Shown: in pieces, positions 1 to 5,407 of the stretch
Numbering within the stretch: the first letter of the stretch is position 1
Layout: every line of letters begins with the position of its first letter
Assembly (NCBI GenBank): GCA_900548135.1
Contig: URJC01000139.1
Coordinates: 1-6,767 of the forward strand
Origin: an uncultured Odoribacter sp.
GTDB taxonomy: Bacteria; Bacteroidota; Bacteroidia; Bacteroidales; Marinifilaceae
Direction of reading: 5' to 3'
Length of the DNA stretch: 6,767 nt
Program-made: the position numbers and the translations under genes
The notes under the pieces: generated by a model
What the model was told of the DNA's origin: nothing
Seen by the model: the letters and a program-made list of their open reading frames with translations, nothing else
Databases searched by the model: none

Positions 1-68
1 GAAGTGATACACCTATAGAAAAAAAGAGAAACATAAACTACCAGAGATTGAACATTAAAATACACTAT
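1..68. other. 5' flank of the C1 aminopeptidase gene
   Basis: This is a short A-rich leader cut by the window edge. In frame 1 a stop (TAG) occurs at 16-18, which could be the end of an upstream gene, but too little is visible to say. No TAnnTTTG element and no TTTG box are present here, so the promoter of the downstream peptidase gene, if it has its own, probably lies outside the window. No clear Shine-Dalgarno sequence precedes the ATG at 69, which is usual for Bacteroidota. Confidence 0.4.
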
Positions 69-1445
69 ATGCTAAAAAAAAGTTTTATTACAACCACACT
101 CATTTGTGCATGTTCCGGTCTTTTCGCACAAACCATAACTGAGAAAGACTTACAGGAAATTCAAGCTAGTTTTAAAAAGGATGCCGGTACAAAAGCCATC
201 CAGAATATTCTGACAACAGATAAAAATATTAAAGACAATGCTTTAAACCGGGAATTGCAGGGCAAAATTGACCATTATTTCAAATATCGGGTCAACGTTA
301 AAGGAATTACCAATCAGGAAAGTTCCGGACGTTGCTGGATGTTTACTTCCATGAATGTTCTCCGTCCCATCGTGATGGAGAAATATAACCTCAACCAATT
401 TGATTTTTCACACAACTACCTGTACTTCTGGGATATTTTTGAAAAGTCAAATCTTTTTCTGGAGAATATCATCGCAACAACTGACAGACCCATGGACGAC
501 CGTACAGTAACCGAATATTTCAAATCTCCTGTAGGTGACGGAGGGGTATGGAATTTATACTACAATGCAGCCATTAAATATGGTGTTGTCCCTCAGGAAG
601 TAATGCCTGAAACGGCCCATTCTAATAATACCAGCCAAATGGTGAACCTAATCAATGAAAAATTGCGGTTAGGCGGGTTCAGCCTCAGAGAAATGGCCTT
701 ACAAGGTAAAAAAGTGAAAGAACTACGAAAACCAGCCATATTGAAAGATGTATACCGTATTTTGGCATTGTGTTTAGGTGAACCACCTCATCAATTTACC
801 TGGAGGTACAAGGACAAAAACGGTAACATCCAGACACTTGCCAATTATACCCCTAAACAATTCTATCAGGAGATTACTCCGGCCGATTATAGCCCGGAAA
901 ATTATATCATGATCATGAATGATCCGACCCGGGAATATTATAAAATTTACGAAATTCAAAACTATCGCAACACCCAGGAAGGTATCAACTGGATCTACCT
1001 GAACCTGCCTAATGAAGACATTAAAGTAGCTGCCCTGGCATCCATTAAAAACAACGAAGCCATGTACGCTTCCTGTGATGTAGGCAAACAATTCAACCGT
1101 AACGAAGGTATCCTCGATCCGGATATGTACGACTATGAATCCCTATTCGGCGTAAAACTGAATATGGACAAAAAAGCCCGCATTCTAACCCGTCAAAGTG
1201 GTTCTTCCCATGCCATGACCCTTATTGGCTGTGATACTGACCAAAATGACAAACCTGTAAAATGGGAATTCGAAAACAGCTGGGGAGCCGGTAACGGACA
1301 CAACGGTTATCTGACCTTTACTGATAAATGGTTTGATGAATATATGTTCCGGATTGTAATACACAAAAAATACCTGGACGAAAAAGCAAAACAAGCCCTC
1401 AAAGGCAAACCGGTGCAACTGCCCGTATGGGATTATATGTACTAA
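69..1445 (+). CDS. pepC: Exported C1-family aminopeptidase (bleomycin hydrolase / PepC type)
   Basis: This is a papain-fold cysteine peptidase of the bleomycin hydrolase family (MEROPS C1B), whose known members are self-compartmentalised hexamers that remove N-terminal residues from peptides. The papain active site can be read directly: Gln83 (oxyanion hole), Cys89 in SSGRCW, His381 in GSSHAMTL and Asn403 in ENSWG. The 458-residue length fits the family (about 450) plus a leader. I chose the ATG at 69 because it gives a standard signal peptide: KK, a hydrophobic core, and a likely cut after Ala20 in GLFAQ. An in-frame TTG at 48 would add seven polar residues ahead of it. A weaker alternative is lipidation at Cys15 (ICAC). 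Family members in many other groups are cytosolic, so this copy is inferred to act in the periplasm or envelope. The C-terminus reads LPVWDYMY and stops early compared with the WDPMGALA-type arm of eukaryotic homologues. The gene stands alone on the plus strand and ends at a strong hairpin. Confidence 0.9.
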   Translation: MLKKSFITTTLICACSGLFAQTITEKDLQEIQASFKKDAGTKAIQNILTTDKNIKDNALNRELQGKIDHYFKYRVNVKGITNQESSGRCWMFTSMNVLRPIVMEKYNLNQFDFSHNYLYFWDIFEKSNLFLENIIATTDRPMDDRTVTEYFKSPVGDGGVWNLYYNAAIKYGVVPQEVMPETAHSNNTSQMVNLINEKLRLGGFSLREMALQGKKVKELRKPAILKDVYRILALCLGEPPHQFTWRYKDKNGNIQTLANYTPKQFYQEITPADYSPENYIMIMNDPTREYYKIYEIQNYRNTQEGINWIYLNLPNEDIKVAALASIKNNEAMYASCDVGKQFNRNEGILDPDMYDYESLFGVKLNMDKKARILTRQSGSSHAMTLIGCDTDQNDKPVKWEFENSWGAGNGHNGYLTFTDKWFDEYMFRIVIHKKYLDEKAKQALKGKPVQLPVWDYMY

Positions 1446-1452
1446 AAGAATC

Positions 1453-1482
1453 ATAGGGTCAAAAGTTTGCTTTTGACCCTAT
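1453..1482. terminator. Perfect 13-bp hairpin, probable bidirectional terminator
   Basis: The arms ATAGGGTCAAAAG (1453-1465) and CTTTTGACCCTAT (1470-1482) are exact reverse complements around a 4-base loop (TTTG). The hairpin lies between the stop codons of two convergent genes, 7 bases after the peptidase stop and 4 bases after the ispF stop on the other strand, so it is placed to end transcription from both sides. The downstream T-tracts are imperfect: TTCTTTT follows on the minus strand and TGATTTAT on the plus strand. It may therefore terminate better for ispF, or act partly as a 3'-end stabiliser. Confidence 0.8.
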
Positions 1483-1486
1483 TGAT

Positions 1487-1966
1487 TTATAACTTATATA
1501 CCAAAACAGTTGCATAGGCAGACACCCCTTCTTCCCTACCCTCAAATCCCAATAGCTCAGTCGTGGTTGCTTTTATCGACATATCGTCCATTTCCAGCCC
1601 CAGGATATCAGCCAAACAATGACGCATATCGTCAATAAAAGAACGGATTTTGGGTCGCTGCAAACAGATCACACTATCGACATTACTGATGGCATAGCCC
1701 CTATTCTCAATCAGATTTTTCGTTTTCTGCAAAAGAACTTTACTATCTATCCCTTTATAAGCCGGACAAGTATCCGGAAAATGCTGGCCAATATCTCCCA
1801 TACCAGTCGCTCCCAAAAGTGCATCACATATGGCATGTATCAACACATCCCCATCTGAATGGGCTATACAGCCTTTCTCATGTTCAATCTTTATTCCGCC
1901 CAACCAGAAATCCCTCCCGGTTTCTAAACGATGGACATCTATTCCAATACCTGTTTTTATTTTCAT
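1487..1966 (-). CDS. ispF: 2-C-methyl-D-erythritol 2,4-cyclodiphosphate synthase
   Basis: IspF converts CDP-methylerythritol 2-phosphate to methylerythritol 2,4-cyclodiphosphate plus CMP in the non-mevalonate (MEP) isoprenoid pathway. It works in the cytoplasm as a trimer with active sites between subunits. The 159-residue protein is full length and carries all family hallmarks: GIDVHR with metal ligands Asp10 and His12, HSDGDVLIHA with His36-Ser37 and metal ligand His44, GDIGQHFPD (57-65), and ATTTELLGFEGREEG (133-147) with the Thr135 and Glu137 of the CMP-binding/catalytic segment. The numbering is shifted by two from the E. coli enzyme. The ATG at 1966 starts directly at the conserved N-terminus. 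The gene is monocistronic within view: it is convergent with the peptidase gene across a hairpin and divergent from the glycosyltransferase gene. Its product feeds undecaprenyl and quinone precursors, and the neighbouring glycosyltransferase probably uses a polyprenyl phosphate, though no co-transcription links the two. Confidence 0.96.
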   Translation of the reverse strand: MKIKTGIGIDVHRLETGRDFWLGGIKIEHEKGCIAHSDGDVLIHAICDALLGATGMGDIGQHFPDTCPAYKGIDSKVLLQKTKNLIENRGYAISNVDSVICLQRPKIRSFIDDMRHCLADILGLEMDDMSIKATTTELLGFEGREEGVSAYATVLVYKL

Positions 1967-2006
1967 ATCATCTGTTATTCCGTCTGTATAAGCCGCTTTT
2001 CTGTGT

Positions 2007-2014
2007 CAAAAATA
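2007..2014 (-). promoter_or_regulatory. Candidate Bacteroidota-type -7 element for ispF
   Basis: Read on the minus strand this is TATTTTTG, matching the TAnnTTTG consensus of the Bacteroidota primary sigma factor. It lies 41 bases upstream of the ispF ATG, which would give a leader of about 30-35 bases. No exact TTTG -33 box is found at the usual spacing, so the call rests on one element plus its position in a divergent region. Confidence 0.35.
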
Positions 2015-2207
2015 CAAATAATTTCAACACAGAAGCATATATCAACGAACAATACACCGGAAGTATCAAAAACAATTACAAAGGTTTAGGTAAAGGCAAA
2101 AGAGACCATACAGTAAAATAAAATAACCCATTATAAAAGAAGCAATCTGGTACAAAAAATGCTATACAGCCAAAGAGAATAGGGATTATATATTTCTTAA
2201 GCAGAAA

Positions 2208-2215
2208 TTATTTTG
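2208..2215 (+). promoter_or_regulatory. Weak candidate -7 element for the glycosyltransferase-pyrC unit
   Basis: TTATTTTG differs from TAnnTTTG at one position and holds the only TTTG on the plus strand of this intergenic region. Transcription starting a few bases downstream would give a leader of about 55 bases to the GTG start at 2279 and would leave the upstream TTG (2213) outside the message. No TTTG -33 box is seen upstream at the usual distance. The site is suggestive only. Confidence 0.25.
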
Positions 2216-2278
2216 AACATTGCTACGATAAACGTAACTTTATCGCATCATTTAAAGCAAACTTTAGTCATCAACACC

Positions 2279-3022
2279 GTGAACGACAGATTAGTCATAA
2301 TACCCACTTACAACGAAAAAGAAAACATAGAAAACATCATTCGTTGTGTTATTTCCCTAAAGCCAGGTTTCGACATATTGATTATAGAAGACAATTCTCC
2401 CGATGGGACAGCTACCATTGTCAAAACCCTGCAACAAGAATTTTCCCAGTTACATCTCATTGAACGGAAAGGTAAGTTAGGTTTAGGAACGGCTTATATC
2501 GCAGGATTTAAATGGGCCTTAGCGCATGGGTATAATTATATTTTTGAAATGGATGCAGATTTCTCGCATAATCCCCGCGACTTAGTACATCTGTACGAAG
2601 CTTGTGTCAATGGCGCAGATATGTCAATCGGTTCCCGCTACGTCACAGGTGTCAATGTAGTCAACTGGCCCATGAGCCGCGTATTGCTCTCCTATTTTGC
2701 CTCCAAATATGTACGGTTTATAACAGGGATGCAAGTACACGACGCAACTGCTGGTTTTGTTTGTTATACCCGGAAAGTGCTTGAAACCATCAATCTGGAT
2801 AAAATACGTTTTAAAGGTTATGCTTTCCAGATTGAAATGAAATTTACAGCCCGGACGCTGGGTTTTAAGCTAAAAGAAGTTCCTATTATATTCACTGACA
2901 GAACATTGGGAACATCTAAAATGAGCAAAGGAATCATTAAAGAAGCTGTATTCGGAGTGATTACCATGAAATTCAGAGCTTGCTGCGGAAAAATCAAAGC
3001 CAGAACTTTCAAAGATAAATAA
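2279..3022 (+). CDS. Polyprenol-phosphate mannose synthase-like GT2 glycosyltransferase
   Basis: This is a GT-A fold, family 2 glycosyltransferase of the dolichyl-phosphate mannose synthase (DPM1) type. Such enzymes transfer mannose (or a related sugar) from a nucleotide sugar to a polyprenyl phosphate at the cytoplasmic membrane face. Motifs visible, with the GTG as residue 1: VIIPTYNEKENI (6-17) and IIEDNSPDGT (35-44) for nucleotide binding, the DxD-type Asp92-Ala93-Asp94 followed by FSHNP, then GSRYV, FKGYAFQIEM, and the late RTLGTSKMS typical of the DPM group. At 247 residues it ends soon after the catalytic domain with no C-terminal membrane segments, like human DPM1. There is no in-frame ATG before the catalytic domain. 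I chose GTG at 2279 because it begins at the family's usual N-terminus; a TTG at 2213 would add 22 unconserved-looking residues. pyrC follows after 36 bases, probably in the same operon. The sugar specificity is inferred from family resemblance. Confidence 0.88.
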   Translation: MNDRLVIIPTYNEKENIENIIRCVISLKPGFDILIIEDNSPDGTATIVKTLQQEFSQLHLIERKGKLGLGTAYIAGFKWALAHGYNYIFEMDADFSHNPRDLVHLYEACVNGADMSIGSRYVTGVNVVNWPMSRVLLSYFASKYVRFITGMQVHDATAGFVCYTRKVLETINLDKIRFKGYAFQIEMKFTARTLGFKLKEVPIIFTDRTLGTSKMSKGIIKEAVFGVITMKFRACCGKIKARTFKDK

Positions 3023-3058
3023 GCCAATTAAACAATATAACCTGTAACAAATATCTCC

Positions 3059-4384
3059 ATGAAAAAACTGATCAAAGGTGGCACATTAATCAATGAAGGA
3101 CAACAATTCAAAGCTGATATTATACTGGAAAATGACCGGATTCAGTCGATTATTCCACAAGCAGAAAACGTAGATGGTGAAGTTATCGATGCTACAGGTT
3201 GTTTTGTTATTCCCGGAGTTATTGACGATCAGGTACATTTCCGGGAACCGGGACTTACCCATAAAGGTAACATCGCCGAAGGTAGCCGGGCTGCTGCCGC
3301 AGGAGGAGTAACCTCATTTATGGATATGCCTAATGTCCTTCCTCCAACCACAACCCGACAGTTACTCGAAGAAAAACAGCAGATTGCCGCCCGTAATTCA
3401 TTGATAAACTATTCTTTTTATCTGGGAGCAACAACTGAAAACATAGAAGAAGTCAGAAAAGCAGATATCCGGACAACCTGCGGTATAAAAGTATTTATGG
3501 GATCATCTACAGGCAATATGCTGGTTGACAGTATTCCTGCCCTGGAACGTTTATTTGCTGAATCTCCTCTTCTGATAGCCACTCATTGTGAAGACACTCC
3601 AATCATAAACCACAATCTGGCCCTATACAAAGAAAAATACGGAGATCATATTCCCCCCTCCTGTCATCCTCTGATCCGCAGCCGTGAAGCTTGCTTTAAA
3701 AGTTCTTCATTAGCTGCTTCTTTAGCACGTAAGTACGACAGTCGCCTGCATATCCTGCATCTGAGCACTGCCGAAGAAATCGCTCTTTTAGATCAAGGTG
3801 CCCGCCAAAAGAAAAAAATCACAGGTGAAGTATGCGTACATCATCTTTGGTTTAATGACCAGGCCTATTTGACAGAAGGGAATTTCGTCAAATGGAATCC
3901 GGCCATCAAAACTGAGGCAGACCGTCAGGCACTTATTAAAGCGGTTAATACGGGAACGATAGAGGTCATTGCCACAGATCATGCTCCTCATACCCTGGCA
4001 GAAAAAAGCGGCCCCTATACCAAAGCTGCCAGTGGAGGCCCTATGGTCCAGCATTCCTTAACGGTGATGCTGGAACTGGCAGAACAAGGAGCCATTTCTA
4101 TTGAAAAAATCGTTGAAAGAATGTGTCATGCTCCTGCCGAACTGTTCCAGGTTGAAGAACGCGGATTTTTGCGACCAGGCTATAAAGCCGATATTTGTAT
4201 CTTCAAAAAAGAATCCTGGACTGTCAATAAAGACAACATCCTGTATCAATGCGGCTGGTCGCCACTAGAAGGCCAAAATCTGAATTATAAGGTACAATAT
4301 ACGCTTGTGAATGGGAAAGTAGTCTACGATAAAGGCAGATTTAATTCAGAAAACCACGGAGAACTACTGACCTTTAAGAGATAA
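3059..4384 (+). CDS. pyrC: Dihydroorotase, class I type
   Basis: Dihydroorotase interconverts N-carbamoyl-aspartate and dihydroorotate, the third step of de novo pyrimidine synthesis, in the cytoplasm. The 441-residue amidohydrolase-superfamily protein is full length. A small N-terminal beta-domain precedes the metal-binding barrel, and the chain returns to it at the end (GYKADICIF, VNGKVVYDKGRF). The usual HxH motif reads IDDQVHFREPG, so the first His is Gln58 while His60 and substrate-binding Arg62 are present. Lys144 in CGIKVFMGSSTGNM is at the position of the carboxylated lysine of hydantoinase-like members; His176 (ATHCED), His231/His234 (LHILHLS) and Asp307 (ATDHAPH) complete the site. 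Hydantoinase or allantoinase are alternatives by fold, but FREPG, GNMLVD and ASGGPMVQHSL argue for the Bacteroidota dihydroorotase group. The ATG at 3059 directly opens the conserved N-terminus. The gene is 36 bases after the glycosyltransferase and its stop is 2 bases from that of the opposing membrane-protein gene. Confidence 0.92.
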   Translation: MKKLIKGGTLINEGQQFKADIILENDRIQSIIPQAENVDGEVIDATGCFVIPGVIDDQVHFREPGLTHKGNIAEGSRAAAAGGVTSFMDMPNVLPPTTTRQLLEEKQQIAARNSLINYSFYLGATTENIEEVRKADIRTTCGIKVFMGSSTGNMLVDSIPALERLFAESPLLIATHCEDTPIINHNLALYKEKYGDHIPPSCHPLIRSREACFKSSSLAASLARKYDSRLHILHLSTAEEIALLDQGARQKKKITGEVCVHHLWFNDQAYLTEGNFVKWNPAIKTEADRQALIKAVNTGTIEVIATDHAPHTLAEKSGPYTKAASGGPMVQHSLTVMLELAEQGAISIEKIVERMCHAPAELFQVEERGFLRPGYKADICIFKKESWTVNKDNILYQCGWSPLEGQNLNYKVQYTLVNGKVVYDKGRFNSENHGELLTFKR

Positions 4385-4386
4385 AA

Positions 4387-5355
4387 TCAAACCAGGTACG
4401 TCAGGAAACAAGCACACAATAACAAGGCAAACATCACATTACCTAAAATAGCAATCCGCTGGGTGAGAAAATACTGGGCATAAATGAATGAAAGCGGTAA
4501 GGCTATCATATACATGAAATCATAGTAATTCCCAGGAATGAAGAAAAGCGTCAGGGACAGAAAAAACAGCATAGACACTAAAGCCAATATCCCCCTGCGG
4601 TGACTTACAATCAGAATAGAGTACTTCACCGACAAATTATACAAGGCCACCAGTAATAACAGCAAAAGCATTCCTAAACGCACCAACTCTATAAAAGGGA
4701 GATGCTGGATATATTCCCCAACCCAAAGATTTTTCACAAAAATATCCGGTAACAACGCTAAACGATCAGTCCGGAAATAATAAAATACCAGAAACACAAC
4801 AGGCGTCAGAAACCCCACTAATAAGGCCATAATATCTTTCAAAGTAGATCGCCCGGAAAAGAAAAGTACACAAAATGCCCACACTACCAATAAGACAAAC
4901 TTCGGATATATAGCCACAGCTAACATAATCAATGCCCCAAAATCAAATAAGGCATGATTGCATTTAATATTATTAATAGCCAATTGCAATCGTTCGGTAG
5001 CCAACCCGACAATGAATACCGCCACCAACAGGTAATCAAAACCCAGATTTACCATGATCCCGGATGTCAGCAACACATAGATCAAGGAAGGTAAAGTCGT
5101 GGTTTGATACAATAATTTGAATCTCTCATTGAGAAAGAAAATCAGATAGGCAATCCCCAACATCGCCAAAAAACCAATCACAGTCAGCCAGAACTTATCC
5201 AGGTCATTTATAAATGCAATATTGATACATCCTTTCACATGCACCACATTCACCGGCTCATCAGGAAAATATTCGCTAACAAAAGCAATTGCCATTACTA
5301 AGAATGGCAATATAAAGAGCATGTATAAACGTCTGGATTTTAAAAACTCATTCAT
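4387..5355 (-). CDS. Polytopic inner-membrane protein, DUF6427-like, unknown function
   Basis: This is a 322-residue, very hydrophobic protein with roughly ten or eleven predicted membrane spans. Clear ones are near residues 11-27, 56-75, 106-119, 136-167 (probably two), 175-194, 226-243, 256-273, 281-297 and 302-320. Two polar segments stand out: residues 28-55, probably outside the membrane, and 120-135 with ATERLQLAINNIK. Overall layout, including FDFGALIMLAVAIYPKF in the middle and a GFLTPVVF turn, resembles the uncharacterised Bacteroidota family that I recall as DUF6427; that name is from memory and needs a profile search. I chose the ATG at 5355 (MNEFLKSRR) because it sits directly ahead of the first span; an ATG at 5388 would add eleven residues and shorten the gap after purD from 52 to 19 bases. 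It is very likely co-transcribed with purD. No catalytic motif is seen, so no function is assigned. Confidence 0.82.
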   Translation of the reverse strand: MNEFLKSRRLYMLFILPFLVMAIAFVSEYFPDEPVNVVHVKGCINIAFINDLDKFWLTVIGFLAMLGIAYLIFFLNERFKLLYQTTTLPSLIYVLLTSGIMVNLGFDYLLVAVFIVGLATERLQLAINNIKCNHALFDFGALIMLAVAIYPKFVLLVVWAFCVLFFSGRSTLKDIMALLVGFLTPVVFLVFYYFRTDRLALLPDIFVKNLWVGEYIQHLPFIELVRLGMLLLLLLVALYNLSVKYSILIVSHRRGILALVSMLFFLSLTLFFIPGNYYDFMYMIALPLSFIYAQYFLTQRIAILGNVMFALLLCACFLTYLV

Positions 5356-5407
5356 GGGATGAAGCAAAAGGTTACAATATCTGAACATTCAGTTTTGGTT
5401 TTCACTG

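Larger units (their letters stand above)
1967..2278. other. Divergent A-rich intergenic region between ispF and the glycosyltransferase gene
   Basis: This stretch of about 310 bases lies between two divergent genes and is strongly A-rich on the plus strand. It contains a minus-strand -7-like element (2007-2014) for ispF and a weaker plus-strand one (2208-2215) for the glycosyltransferase. A small 6-bp inverted repeat, ATTTCT (2192-2197) and AGAAAT (2203-2208), abuts the second element. The minus strand has a 29-codon hydrophobic reading frame (2066-2155, TTG start) that I do not call as a gene. No riboswitch, tRNA or longer conserved-looking structure was recognised. Confidence 0.6.

Noticed and set aside
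69..131. Reading the peptidase as a surface lipoprotein through Cys15.
   Set aside because: The ICAC sequence is a poor lipobox and is followed by a better signal peptidase I site at Ala20-Gln21. It is kept only as an alternative.
774..1091. Minus-strand frames of about 90-105 codons inside the peptidase gene (774-1091 and 1185-1454).
   Set aside because: They are antisense shadows of a well-supported gene with an intact active site, and their translations show no family motif.
1819..2121. Plus-strand 100-codon frame overlapping the ispF 5' half and running into the intergenic region.
   Set aside because: It is antisense to a clear ispF gene over half its length, and the remainder is low-complexity Lys/Asn-rich sequence from A-rich DNA. 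No domain is recognised.
2066..2155. Minus-strand 29-codon hydrophobic reading frame (TTG start, with an internal ATG at 2131) upstream of ispF.
   Set aside because: T-rich DNA readily encodes Phe/Leu/Tyr-rich peptides by chance. There is no ATG at the start, no ribosome-binding signal and no recognisable family. Conservation in relatives would be needed to revive it.
3788..4249. Minus-strand frames inside pyrC (3788-4054 and 4058-4249).
   Set aside because: They lie opposite conserved dihydroorotase motifs, so the codon constraint belongs to pyrC.
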